Of a stretch of 64,000 nt of DNA, positions 1 to 7,480 are shown in pieces (positions within the stretch are counted from its first letter, which is position 1; the number at the start of each line of letters is the position of its first letter). The notes under the pieces are model-generated. The model was not told the origin of the DNA. It saw only the letters and a program-made list of their open reading frames with translations, and ran no database searches. This DNA is from Bradyrhizobium sp. CCBAU 53338 (lineage in GTDB: Bacteria; Pseudomonadota; Alphaproteobacteria; Rhizobiales; Xanthobacteraceae), in NCBI RefSeq assembly GCF_015291665.1, contig NZ_CP030048.1, positions 3,596,001-3,660,000 on the forward strand, written 5' to 3'. Position numbers and translations under genes: made by a program.

Positions 1-1
1 G

Positions 2-121
2 GGCGGCACCGCCGCCGCGCCCATCGGCCCCAGCGCGCTGGACCGGGAGCGGCTGGAACGGGTGCTCGGCGACCTCGTCGCTTGCAAGGAGATGCTGGAC
101 CAGGCCCTGAAGGACGGCTGA
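2..121 (+). CDS. C-terminal fragment of an unidentified protein
   Basis: An open frame enters from the left edge and stops with TGA at 119-121, leaving the last 39 residues. The tail is charged and probably helical (it contains LERVLGDLVACKEMLDQAL). Codon use is GC-rich and looks like real coding sequence. No domain can be recognised from so short a piece, so no function is proposed. It lies outside the integrated element, about 110 bases before the tRNA-Pro gene. Confidence 0.5.
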   Translation, partial: GGTAAAPIGPSALDRERLERVLGDLVACKEMLDQALKDG

Positions 122-231
122 GCGGCCTTTGGCCGACTTTGCGGTCCGTTTCCTCGGCCTTTCGGCCAACACACCAAAATGGCGCGGCTCGCCTTGCGCA
201 TCGCGCCGATCCTAGCTAATGGAACGACGTT

Positions 232-309
232 CGGAGCGTGGCGCAGCCCGGTTAGCGCACTAGTCTGGGAGACTAGGGGTCGGAGGTTCAAATCCTCTCG
301 CTCCGACCA
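232..309 (+). tRNA. tRNA-Pro (anticodon GGG)
   Basis: A complete cloverleaf is visible. The acceptor stem CGGAGCG (232-238) pairs with CGCTCCG (299-305). The anticodon stem CTAGT/ACTAG closes a seven-base loop CTGGGAG whose middle is GGG, which reads proline CCC/CCU. The T arm is GGAGG-TTCAAAT-CCTCT and CCA is encoded at 307-309. The segment from the first base of the anticodon loop onward is duplicated at 16995-17047, so this gene is the integration site of the neighbouring element. The element supplies an identical 3' part, so the tRNA stays functional. Confidence 0.97.
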
Positions 310-317
310 TTTTCTTC
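265..317 (+). repeat. attL: left 53-bp direct repeat (tRNA-Pro 3' part)
   Basis: Identical to 16995-17047. It begins exactly at the first base of the anticodon loop (C265; the preceding base differs, T versus C) and runs through the CCA end into the flank to C317. Because the copy starts in the anticodon loop, crossover probably lies in the anticodon/T-arm half of the gene, as is usual for tRNA-targeting tyrosine recombinases. Confidence 0.93.
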
Positions 318-382
318 CTGAGAGATCAACGACTTACGTCTGCGCGCATTCTCGCGCGCGCTGAGGATTTGGGAACGAAACG

Positions 383-401
383 GCACCGGTTTGCACCGGT
401 T
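383..401. promoter_or_regulatory. Paired GCACCGGTT motifs upstream of the first element gene
   Basis: Two copies of GCACCGGTT begin at 383 and 393, exactly 10 bases (one helical turn) apart. Each contains the palindrome ACCGGT. They lie in the short leader between attL and the first leftmost gene of the element, where the promoter should be. This suits an operator or activator site for the element's own regulator, for example the AlpA-type protein. Function is inferred only from position and symmetry. Confidence 0.35.
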
Positions 402-466
402 GGCGCCAAAAGTCCCGAAATATCCCCGAAGACCGTTCTCGGAGCGTTCGCTACGGGAGCGCGGTC

Positions 467-715
467 GTGATGGCGGATCTGATTCCATTTCCGGCGGCTC
501 GCCGCTTCGACCTCGTGGCCGGCATTACAAGACGCGCTTTGGAATTGTCGCCAGAGGCTGGCGAGAAGCACATCCAGAGATCGCTCGACCTGCAAGCCAC
601 CGTCATGCGTCGCAAGGGCATCGGTGAGAATCTTATCGTTCGAGACGTCGCGGACCTCTCGGCCGCGATTCGCGCGGGCATCTGGCAAGCCGTCATGAGC
701 CGGAAGGAAGGCTGA
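467..715 (+). CDS. Small hypothetical protein, DUF6074-like
   Basis: This 82-residue protein begins MMADLIPFPAARR and is rich in basic and helical segments. Starts GTG 467 and ATG 470 are adjacent, and GGGAG at 455-459 serves as ribosome binding site. The short N-terminal IPFPAxRR pattern resembles the DUF6074 proteins often found just before replication-initiator genes in rhizobial prophages; that assignment is from memory. The stop overlaps the next start (TGATG at 713-717), so the two genes are translationally coupled and head the element's early operon. Function unknown. Confidence 0.7.
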   Translation: MMADLIPFPAARRFDLVAGITRRALELSPEAGEKHIQRSLDLQATVMRRKGIGENLIVRDVADLSAAIRAGIWQAVMSRKEG

Positions 716-1599
716 TGGCTGACCCATTTACGAAGGCCAAGCTCGCCCTTCTGGATCGAGCAAATGCAGACCCTTGCCTAACCCACCTGGACTTTCGTGT
801 TCTCTACTACCTGACCAGCGCCATGGACCGGACGACCGGTGTGGCTCGGCGTCGTCAGAACGTCGTCGCCGAGGCCCTCGGAACCAAGGGTGCTCGCGGC
901 ATCCAGAAGTCCATAGACCGCCTAGTGGCCGGCAGCTACCTGGTCGTTGAGAGCGGCAGATACGCTGGTCAGGCCAACTCATATTCGCTGCCAGAGTGGC
1001 TGGAGGGTACGAACGCCGGTTCGTACCCGGTACGAACGGAAGCGCAACAGGGTACGAACACAGGTTCGCAGGGGTACGAACCGCCATTCGTACATGATAC
1101 TTCCCTTTCTTTATCCCTTGTTGAATCCCCTGAGAGTGAGAGAGCGCGCGCGCGAGGGATTCTTCTTCCAGAAGATTTCAAGCTCACTGACGAGAACTAT
1201 ATCTGGGCACTCGACTTGCTCGGCGTTCCCGAGGCCGTCGACAGATCGCTTGAGCGATTTAGGGATCATTACCGACAGGTCGCAGGCGGAGCCGCATATT
1301 CGCGAGATTGGCAGAGCAAGGCTCGCCTTTGGATCGGCGCCGACGCTCGCGAGCCATTCGACCGAGCTGTCAAGATGAAGAGGGCCAGGATCAACGCGGC
1401 GGTGGATCGCGCGGTCAAGGAACTCGACGGGACACTGACACCCACTGAAGCAGAGTGGCGAGCCGTCCTCAGTCACTACGCCAAGACTGAGCAGTGGACA
1501 CGCTATGTGAATCGATTTGGGCCAGACCCGACCTCGCCTGCGTGCCACGCACCAGCCGAACTTCTCAGCGAATACGGGATCAGGAAAGCAGCCGCATGA
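715..1599 (+). CDS. Phage-type replication initiator-like protein (winged HTH)
   Basis: This 294-residue protein has an N-terminal winged-helix region (about residues 15-85, with LDFRVLYYLT and a following HTH) like lambda O-type and other phage helix-turn-helix replication proteins. A low-complexity linker (about 98-130) is encoded by a run of GGTACGAAC repeats, followed by a helical C-terminal domain. The architecture (DNA-binding N terminus, iterons inside the gene, partner-binding C terminus) matches lambda O, whose gene contains the origin. Its start overlaps the preceding gene and its TGA overlaps the next ATG. No helicase or primase signature is seen, so host or helper DnaB/DnaG would be needed. 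The role is inferred from fold-level resemblance and context. Confidence 0.7.
   Translation: MADPFTKAKLALLDRANADPCLTHLDFRVLYYLTSAMDRTTGVARRRQNVVAEALGTKGARGIQKSIDRLVAGSYLVVESGRYAGQANSYSLPEWLEGTNAGSYPVRTEAQQGTNTGSQGYEPPFVHDTSLSLSLVESPESERARARGILLPEDFKLTDENYIWALDLLGVPEAVDRSLERFRDHYRQVAGGAAYSRDWQSKARLWIGADAREPFDRAVKMKRARINAAVDRAVKELDGTLTPTEAEWRAVLSHYAKTEQWTRYVNRFGPDPTSPACHAPAELLSEYGIRKAAA
1006..1093 (+). repeat. Iteron cluster inside the initiator gene: candidate replication origin
   Basis: GGTACGAAC occurs four times on the plus strand at 1006, 1029, 1051 and 1073, with spacings of 23, 22 and 22 bases, about two helical turns. An exact inverted copy, GTTCGTACC, lies at 1019-1027 and a partial inverted copy, TTCGTAC, at 1087-1093. 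A pyrimidine-rich, lower-GC stretch follows at about 1100-1127 and could be the melting element. The repeats encode the low-complexity linker of the initiator. This is the layout of lambda-type origins; replication activity is inferred. Confidence 0.6.
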
Positions 1600-1937
1600 T
1601 CGACCAACCGCAAGAAGCATTCTTGGCGACTGCGTACACCCACGTCGACAACGGTTGGAGGCGGTCGTTCTCGTGGACGTGGTCCCGAACGCGGAACGAC
1701 TGTTTCGAAACAGTCTATACGCGACCAACAGGCGGCGGCGGGCAGCGTGTAAGGGTCCGCGTCCACAAAAGCTACATCAAGGACGCGACCGCGGCGATCT
1801 TCGAGATCAACGGCCAGTTGAAGCAGGAGGCGCAGGCCGAGGACGAAAAGCGGCATCGGCGCCGTCGCCGTCGTCCCCGGCCCGGGAAGAGAGCGCGCGA
1901 AGCAATGCGACAGGTGGCGGCCGTCAATGGTCAGTAA
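1596..1937 (+). CDS. Hypothetical protein with arginine-rich tail
   Basis: This 113-residue protein starts MIDQPQEAFLATAYTH at ATG 1596, which overlaps the initiator stop (ATGA). The first two thirds look globular. The last 40 residues are very basic (a run of arginines around residues 84-92), suggesting nucleic-acid binding. Coupling to the initiator on one side and to the sigma-like gene on the other (start 1927 lies inside this gene) places it in the early/replication operon. No known family recognised. Confidence 0.6.
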   Translation: MIDQPQEAFLATAYTHVDNGWRRSFSWTWSRTRNDCFETVYTRPTGGGGQRVRVRVHKSYIKDATAAIFEINGQLKQEAQAEDEKRHRRRRRRPRPGKRAREAMRQVAAVNGQ

Positions 1938-2814
1938 GGTTGAACAGGTCTTCGATCAGATTCTAGCTCTCGTCGCCAGTGGAATGACGATACGCGATGC
2001 TCTGAAATCCCGTCCTGAGTTCCCCCCAAATCCGACCTTCAAGTCATTCGCATATGGCGGTGATCCTCAGCGACGAGTTCGCTTAGAGGCTGCGAAGGCC
2101 GCCGGTAAAGTCGCGGCGGCTGGGCGCTATAAATCGCGCTCTTTCACGGTGGAAAATTACTGTCGGTCTCTCGATATCATCTTCACAAGTGATCCCGCTG
2201 TTCGCCTGGAAGATCTGGATTACGAGAATGGGCCACCGTACCACACGTTACGATATCGCGCGGTGCGCGATGCAGCATTCGCCAGCCGTCTGAACACGGC
2301 CATGAAGGACCGGAAATGGGGCGGTCGCGCAAGGACATATTCCGACGCGCAAGTCGATCAGGCGATCAACATCATTCGAACTGAAGGCCACGCGCGCTAT
2401 CGCGAGTCGCACGCGCAGCGCGGGCTTCCCCACTACTGCCAGATCCTGCGCCGAGCGGAAGGTGACCCGGCTCTGTTGCGACGTTACCAAAACGCCGTGC
2501 GTGCCTGGGTTGATACCTCAGGTGAGCTTCATCGCACTTCATTGCTGGCGAACCACATTTATCGCAGCATTGATGATGCTGTGCCCCGTGGCATTGAACG
2601 CGCCGACCGTGAAGACGTGATCTCTGACCTCTTCGAACAAGTGATTTCAGGCCGCATACCGATCGACAACGTCGCGTCGTTCGCAAGTGAATTCGTTCGG
2701 CGACACGATCGAATGTTCTCCCGGCATCGCAATCGATCGTTGGACGAGCCCGTTTTCAATGGCTCGCGCATCGATTCGGTATCGGCTGATTCGCCGGAAG
2801 TGTGGGGATATTGA
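1927..2814 (+). CDS. HTH protein with sigma-factor-like C-terminal region
   Basis: This protein has 295 residues. The N-terminal half contains two HTH-like segments resembling the homeodomain-like repeats of small terminase or transposase-type proteins (about residues 18-60 and 75-125). The C-terminal part (about 215-280) resembles ECF sigma region 2: DREDVISDLF, a long helix ending FVRRHDRMFSRHR, then SLDEPV. No clear region 4 is seen. It overlaps its upstream neighbour by 11 bases. It could be a transcription activator switching on the capsid operon that begins about 600 bases downstream. The resemblance is judged by eye, and a DNA-binding protein unrelated to sigma factors remains possible. 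Confidence 0.6.
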   Translation: MVSKVEQVFDQILALVASGMTIRDALKSRPEFPPNPTFKSFAYGGDPQRRVRLEAAKAAGKVAAAGRYKSRSFTVENYCRSLDIIFTSDPAVRLEDLDYENGPPYHTLRYRAVRDAAFASRLNTAMKDRKWGGRARTYSDAQVDQAINIIRTEGHARYRESHAQRGLPHYCQILRRAEGDPALLRRYQNAVRAWVDTSGELHRTSLLANHIYRSIDDAVPRGIERADREDVISDLFEQVISGRIPIDNVASFASEFVRRHDRMFSRHRNRSLDEPVFNGSRIDSVSADSPEVWGY

Positions 2815-3137
2815 TGCGAAGGGGAGACATGGTGCGTGCCGGCGGTTCTGCGCCAATGCTGATCGTGGGGGAGGATGGTGGAACGGCAACTTGTGTGTTC
2901 GTGGATAGCAACGGGGCGATAAGGAAACGATCGTGCCTTGTCGGCCAGTTGACGCCGCTTTGGCTCTCGCTCAGTCCGAAAACGACTTGGCCAGATATTT
3001 CGCAGATCGACGTGATCACTATCGAAAAGGAGGAGCGCGATGCTGCCTCAGCACGCAAGGCAACCCGAGCCGCATCTCGCAAGGCAGCGCGCAAGGCTCG
3101 CCGCAGCAACCGCATCAGGCGGGGCCGCAATGCGTGA
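2814..3137 (+). CDS. DUF2158/YodC-like small protein
   Basis: The start ATG 2814 shares a base with the previous stop (TGATG). This choice gives the N terminus MRRGDMVRAGGSAPMLIVG, which matches the opening of the DUF2158 family (a GD-V-x-L-KSGGP-MTV pattern forming a small beta barrel). A basic tail rich in Ala, Arg and Lys follows (about residues 75-107). The function of DUF2158 is not established. It is coupled to the neighbouring regulatory genes. Confidence in coding is fair and in the family modest. Confidence 0.6.
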   Translation: MRRGDMVRAGGSAPMLIVGEDGGTATCVFVDSNGAIRKRSCLVGQLTPLWLSLSPKTTWPDISQIDVITIEKEERDAASARKATRAASRKAARKARRSNRIRRGRNA

Positions 3138-3336
3138 AGGCGACGACAAGGTTATAGGCGCGAAGGCCATTGCATTTGAAATGGGCTGCTCAATTCGAAC
3201 GGTTTACCGACGCGCGGAGGAACCGGACTCTCCCATTTACAAGCCCTGCGGTAGATACCACGCGTTCAAGAGCGAGCTGCGCGATTGGGCCAAGAGAAAG
3301 CCGGAGTGTCATGTTCTGTCAGGTTTTGGCAGGTAG
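3130..3336 (+). CDS. Small helix-turn-helix protein (AlpA/excisionase-like)
   Basis: This 68-residue protein starts at ATG 3130, overlapping the preceding gene by 8 bases. It contains an HTH_17/MerR-like core: IGAKAIAFEMGCSIRTVYRR followed by a wing and HAFKSELRDWAKRK. Such proteins act as AlpA-like activators, excisionases or terminase-small-like DNA binders. It is the last gene before the portal gene, so it may control the structural operon. A longer open frame runs upstream to 3040, but that part lies inside the previous gene and looks like an out-of-frame read of its basic tail. Confidence 0.65.
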   Translation: MREGDDKVIGAKAIAFEMGCSIRTVYRRAEEPDSPIYKPCGRYHAFKSELRDWAKRKPECHVLSGFGR

Positions 3337-3408
3337 TGGCAGGTTTCAGGAATAGAGATCCGGCGGCGCTCCGACTTACACATGATGTAGGCGGAGAAGA
3401 TAGCTCGT

Positions 3409-4620
3409 TTGTTCGATCGGCTGAAAAACATCTTCGGCTTCGGCCAGAAGTCCCTCTATGACCCTGCAAGCTGGCAGGCGCTAATTGATTTTGGCGCGCA
3501 GACCGCTGCGGGCATTCTCGTATCGCCGCGTCTTGCAGATCGCTGTCCGGCTGTTCACGCTGGCAAGCGCATTCGCTGCGAAACTCTCGCGACGCTTTCG
3601 CTGAAGCTTTATCGCCGCAATGGCGATGCGAGCGAAGAGGCCGTCGACCATCCTCTGTACAACCTACTGCATGACCGTCCGAACGGATGGACTTCCGCGA
3701 CTGAATTCGTCACTGCGCTCGAGAACGACGTCATCGACCACGGACACGGCTACGCCTTTGCCAATCGAGTTAACGGCAAGATCATTGAGCTGATCCGCCT
3801 CGACCCCACGTCTGTCGCTGTCACCTTCGACCTGATCACGATGGAGCCGACATACCGGGTCACCGTGTCCTCGGGGCCGGCGCGAGAGTATAGCTGGCGC
3901 GACATCCTTCATGTCTCGTCCTGGAATAAGCGGTCCGCCGTCCGCGATTGCGCGGAGGCTATCGGCCTTGCAATTGCGCTAGAGCGGCACGCCTCCAAAA
4001 TCCTCGGCAATGGCGCGCGTCCGTCCGGCGTCATCAAGGCGAAGACCAAGCTTAGCGACGTCGCGTATGCCCGGCTCAAGAAGTCATGGCGTAACGAGCA
4101 GTCTGGCGAGTCGGCAGGCGGAACGGCCATCCTCGAAGATGGTGCAGAGTTCGAGGCGCTGACCTTTTCGTCGGTCGACCTTCAATTCCAGGAAATGCGC
4201 AATTTTCAGATCCTGGAGATCGGTCGAGCTCTCGGGATTCCTCCTACACTGCTTTACGAGCTCGGCCGCGCGACCTGGGCTAATGCAGAAGAGATGGGGC
4301 AGGCCTTCCTTAGCTTCACCATGCTGGGCCGCTGCAAGCTCTGGGAGGGCGCCATCTCCCGGCTGCTGACTGAGGAAGAGCAGAAGGTCTATTACCCTGA
4401 ATTCCTGACCGACACGCTAGTCCGAGCCGATCTTGCTGCCCGCTTCGAGGCGTTCGCCAAGGCCTGCGGCGGCCCGTGGATGGCCCCTGACGAGGTCAGA
4501 GCAATCGACAACATGGGTCCGATTGACGGCGGAGCGACGCTGCGTCCGCCGGCAAATGCCGTAGGCGTGACGCCGGACAACAAGCCGGCGCCCAAGCCCA
4601 GCCTGCAGGTGGCCGCATGA
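3409..4620 (+). CDS. Phage portal protein, HK97 type
   Basis: This 403-residue protein is similar in order and sequence to HK97 gp3-family portals, which form the dodecameric DNA gateway at a capsid vertex. Family-like segments are HPLYNLLHDRPN near residue 80, the central GHGYAFANRV, and the LEIGRALGIPPTLLYE region near 270 followed by WANAEEMGQAFL. The TTG start is chosen because GGAGAAG lies upstream and the N terminus MFDRLKNIFGFGQK fits the family. Length is close to normal. Its stop overlaps the protease start (ATGA), giving the usual portal-protease-capsid order. Confidence 0.93.
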   Translation: MFDRLKNIFGFGQKSLYDPASWQALIDFGAQTAAGILVSPRLADRCPAVHAGKRIRCETLATLSLKLYRRNGDASEEAVDHPLYNLLHDRPNGWTSATEFVTALENDVIDHGHGYAFANRVNGKIIELIRLDPTSVAVTFDLITMEPTYRVTVSSGPAREYSWRDILHVSSWNKRSAVRDCAEAIGLAIALERHASKILGNGARPSGVIKAKTKLSDVAYARLKKSWRNEQSGESAGGTAILEDGAEFEALTFSSVDLQFQEMRNFQILEIGRALGIPPTLLYELGRATWANAEEMGQAFLSFTMLGRCKLWEGAISRLLTEEEQKVYYPEFLTDTLVRADLAARFEAFAKACGGPWMAPDEVRAIDNMGPIDGGATLRPPANAVGVTPDNKPAPKPSLQVAA

Positions 4621-5132
4621 ACGGCAAATTCGAATTCAAGGCCGATATTGCGGTCGACGATGCCGGAGTGATCAGTGGCATCGCCTGGCCCTTTGGGACA
4701 CCGGACAGGGTAGGGGACGAGATCGCCCCGGGCGCCTTCAAGTCGGCTAAGGCGCCGTTGCCGCTCTTGTTCGCTCATGACCCATCACAGCCGCTGGGGG
4801 CATGGGATCAACTCGAGGAGACCGCCAAAGGTCTCCAAGTCAAGGGCCGGCTGCTCGTCGACGACGTCGCCCGGGCCAAGGAAGTCCGGGCGCTGGTCAA
4901 ATCCGGCGCCGTCACCGGCCTGTCGATCGGCTTCATCACGAAATCCGCCCGTGCACGCCGTGGAGGCGGGCGCGTCATTAAGGCCCTCGACCTGGTCGAG
5001 GTCTCTCTCGTCACCGTGCCGGCGCATCCCGGCGCGCGCGTGACATCAGCGAAATCCGCGACGGCTCTAATCGCGCTGGCCGACGCGATCAACCGGGCCA
5101 GCGCAGCCCTCCAACCGAAAGCATCCAAATGA
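4617..5132 (+). CDS. HK97-family prohead protease (peptidase U35/S78)
   Basis: This 171-residue protein matures the prohead by cleaving the capsid protein N-terminal scaffold arm and itself. Visible family features are FGTPDRVGDEIAPGAF near the N terminus, the catalytic His54 in LLFAHDPSQPLG and Ser103 in TGLSIGF, then LVEVSLVTVPAHPGA. Length is typical. It overlaps both the portal stop and the capsid start by four bases, so the three are translationally coupled. The presence of both catalytic residues argues that the capsid module is still functional. Confidence 0.93.
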   Translation: MNGKFEFKADIAVDDAGVISGIAWPFGTPDRVGDEIAPGAFKSAKAPLPLLFAHDPSQPLGAWDQLEETAKGLQVKGRLLVDDVARAKEVRALVKSGAVTGLSIGFITKSARARRGGGRVIKALDLVEVSLVTVPAHPGARVTSAKSATALIALADAINRASAALQPKASK

Positions 5133-6304
5133 GCTTCCACGACCACAAGCGCCGCATGCTGTCCGGCGCGATTGAACTGAAGGACGGCGACGAAGATCCG
5201 GCTGCGATCGTGCAGAAGGCGCTGGAAGACCTGACGAAGTCGGTCGACGATCGGCTTAAGTCGGTCGAGGGCAAGACGATCGACCACAAGAACCTTCAGG
5301 ACCGCCTCGACAAGCTTGAAGCCAAGATGAACCGCCCCGGCGCCACCAGCGGCAATGAAGATCCTAGCGCCGAGATCGAAAAGAAGGCTTGGGACGCGTT
5401 CATCCGCCGCGGACCGGAACGTCTTTCCTCCGATGAGGCCAAGTCTCTGCGCGTGTCTGACGACACGGCGGGCGGCTATTTGGCGCCGGATTCCTACCAG
5501 CAAGAGCTGGACCGCAATATCGTCCTGTTCTCTCCCGTGCGTTCCGTGGCGCGCGTTATGTCGACCGGCTCCGGTGCCGTCCGTTGGCCCAAGCGTACCG
5601 GTGGCCTGACCTCTGCATGGGTGGGCGAGACCGACGACCGCTCGGAAACGACCGTGACCTTCGGTGAGAACCGCTATGAGGTCCGCGAGATCGCCGCTTA
5701 TGTCGACGTGTCGAACGCCATGCTCGAGGACTCGTCCTTCGACATTGGCGCGCTGCTGGCCTTCGAATTCGCCGAGGACATGGGCGCTAAGGAAGGAACG
5801 GCGTTCGTCAATGGCGCCTCGCAGTTGTCGCCGATTGGCTTCATGCAGGACAGCAACCTGTCCTATACGCCGGGTACCGACGCCAGCAACGTCAAGGCCG
5901 ACGGCCTGATCGATCTGTACCACGCCCTGAAGGCTCCTTACCGCGCCAACGCGGTCTGGGGCATGAACAGCGCTACGCTGGGCGCCATCCGCAAGCTAAA
6001 GGACACAGCGGGCAACTACCTGACCGCGATGCAGGGCATCAACAATGCGCCGGTGACCACGATCCTCGGTCGCCCGGTGGTCGAGATGCCGGATATGCCC
6101 GACGTGGCCGGCAATGCCTATCCGATCATCTTCGGCGACTTCTCGCAGGGTTATCGGATCTTCGATCGCGTGGCGCTGTCCATCCTTCGCGATCCGTACA
6201 GCCAGGCCACCAAGGGCATGACCCGCTTCCATGGTCGTCGCCGTGTGGCCGGCGGCGTCGGCAAGGCCGAAGCCATCCGCAAGCTCAAAATCGCAACCTC
6301 CTAA
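5129..6304 (+). CDS. Major capsid protein, HK97 fold
   Basis: This 391-residue protein has an N-terminal charged, coiled-coil-prone delta/scaffold region (about residues 10-75), consistent with cleavage by the protease encoded immediately upstream. The mature HK97-fold part follows: GGYLAPDSYQQELD near 113, SPVRSVARVM, TVTFGENRYEVREIAAYVDV, the E-loop/A-domain segments, and QGYRIFDRVALSILRDPYSQ near the end. It forms the icosahedral shell. Satellites of this kind usually build a smaller shell than their helper, which is not readable from sequence. Confidence 0.94.
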   Translation: MSFHDHKRRMLSGAIELKDGDEDPAAIVQKALEDLTKSVDDRLKSVEGKTIDHKNLQDRLDKLEAKMNRPGATSGNEDPSAEIEKKAWDAFIRRGPERLSSDEAKSLRVSDDTAGGYLAPDSYQQELDRNIVLFSPVRSVARVMSTGSGAVRWPKRTGGLTSAWVGETDDRSETTVTFGENRYEVREIAAYVDVSNAMLEDSSFDIGALLAFEFAEDMGAKEGTAFVNGASQLSPIGFMQDSNLSYTPGTDASNVKADGLIDLYHALKAPYRANAVWGMNSATLGAIRKLKDTAGNYLTAMQGINNAPVTTILGRPVVEMPDMPDVAGNAYPIIFGDFSQGYRIFDRVALSILRDPYSQATKGMTRFHGRRRVAGGVGKAEAIRKLKIATS

Positions 6305-6315
6305 GGATGACCGCA

Positions 6316-6741
6316 ATGCGCGATCAGGCAAACAACATCCATCTGAAGACGGCGTTCGCGCCGGCCGCGGCCGTCACCGACAACACGGCCCAGGTCAGCG
6401 CCATCCTCGACGTGCTGGGTTACGGCTCGGCTACGTTGGCTTTCGTGACCGGTACCCTGTCGGACGCCGACGCGACCTTCACGGTGCTGCTCGAAGAGAG
6501 CAACGACAGCGGCATGAGCGGCGCCGCTGCCGTGGCCGACAAGGACATGATCGGTACCGAGGCTTTGGCGAGCTTCACGTTCGCAGACGACGGCGAGGTC
6601 CGTAAGCTCGGTTACATCGGTTCGAAGCGGTACATCCGCGCGACGATCACGCCGTCCGCAAACACGGGCAACCTGTTCTTGGCCGGCATGTGGATTCTCG
6701 GCAAGCCGTCCAGCGTGCCAACTGCAAATCCGCCGCAGTAA
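6316..6741 (+). CDS. Small beta-rich virion protein, possible capsid decoration protein
   Basis: This 141-residue protein lies directly after the capsid gene. ATG 6316 is preferred over ATG 6307 because AAGGA at 6303-6307 then sits eight bases upstream. The sequence is rich in Thr, Ala and Val, alternates like a beta sandwich (YGSATLAFVTGTL, ATFTVLLEES, RYIRATITPSA) and lacks Cys. Position and composition fit a head decoration or stabilising protein, as often found after MCP genes in alphaproteobacterial prophages. The function is inferred from context. Confidence 0.6.
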   Translation: MRDQANNIHLKTAFAPAAAVTDNTAQVSAILDVLGYGSATLAFVTGTLSDADATFTVLLEESNDSGMSGAAAVADKDMIGTEALASFTFADDGEVRKLGYIGSKRYIRATITPSANTGNLFLAGMWILGKPSSVPTANPPQ

Positions 6742-6883
6742 ACCAAACGGCCCCTGCGTCCCTCTGCGATGGCGCATATTCGAGAGATGCGCAGGTGCCT
6801 GAGCGGGTGTGGCGAAGCTCAGTCTTCCCCGCCGGTTTGACGTCGAACAACGTCACACCCGCTTTTCCTTCGAGATCCAGGAA

Positions 6884-7480
6884 ATGATCACCGTCACCGT
6901 TGCGGCCACTGACCTCAATCTGACCCGCCTCGACACCGTCAAGGCGGAGTTGGGCATCGTCGATCGTGCATCTGACGAGAAGCTCAAGAAACTGATCGGT
7001 CAGGCAAGCGGCGTCGTCGCATCGTATTGCAACAGGGCGTTTGCCCTGGAGACAGTGCAGGAAACCTTCCGGGTTCGCTGCGGTACCCATGGCCTCACCA
7101 CTGGCCGATACCCGATCACGGAAATAGCCTCGATTGCCGAAAACGACACTCAGCTTTCGGATGAAGACTTCGAGGCGGATCTCGAAGCTGGGATCATCGA
7201 ACGCCTGCGCTCCGGCTGCGTGGTGAGGTGGCCACAAGGCAAGGTCACGGTCGTTTATAGCGCCGGGTACGAGCTTCCGTCTGACGTTCCAGAACCCGTC
7301 GAACGGGCCACCATTGAGCTCGTGAAGCAATTCTACGCCTCTGGCGACCGCGACCCGCTCGTCCGCAGCGAAACGGTCGAGGGCGCCGGCAGCACCGACT
7401 ACTTCGCACCGTTTACCGGGGGATTCACCCCAGAGGTCGAGGCGTTGCTCGAACCCTTCAGGAAGCTCTCCAATGCTTAA
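6884..7480 (+). CDS. Head-tail connector protein (HK97 gp6-like adaptor)
   Basis: This protein of about 198 residues binds under the portal. It begins ITVTVAATDLNLTRLDTVK, then the helical bundle KLIGQASGVVASYCNRAF, and later the ITEIASI and VTVVYSAGYELP strands and PVERATIELVKQFYASGDRDP, all familiar from the gp6-like/DUF3356 adaptor family. ATG 6884 is chosen because homologous N termini start here, although an in-frame GTG at 6809 would add 25 residues of unlikely sequence. Its end overlaps the next start by eight bases. Confidence 0.85.
   Translation: MITVTVAATDLNLTRLDTVKAELGIVDRASDEKLKKLIGQASGVVASYCNRAFALETVQETFRVRCGTHGLTTGRYPITEIASIAENDTQLSDEDFEADLEAGIIERLRSGCVVRWPQGKVTVVYSAGYELPSDVPEPVERATIELVKQFYASGDRDPLVRSETVEGAGSTDYFAPFTGGFTPEVEALLEPFRKLSNA

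Noticed and set aside
1006..1093. CRISPR array
   Set aside because: Repeats are 9 bases long, in both orientations and inside a coding gene; they fit iterons and not CRISPR repeats.
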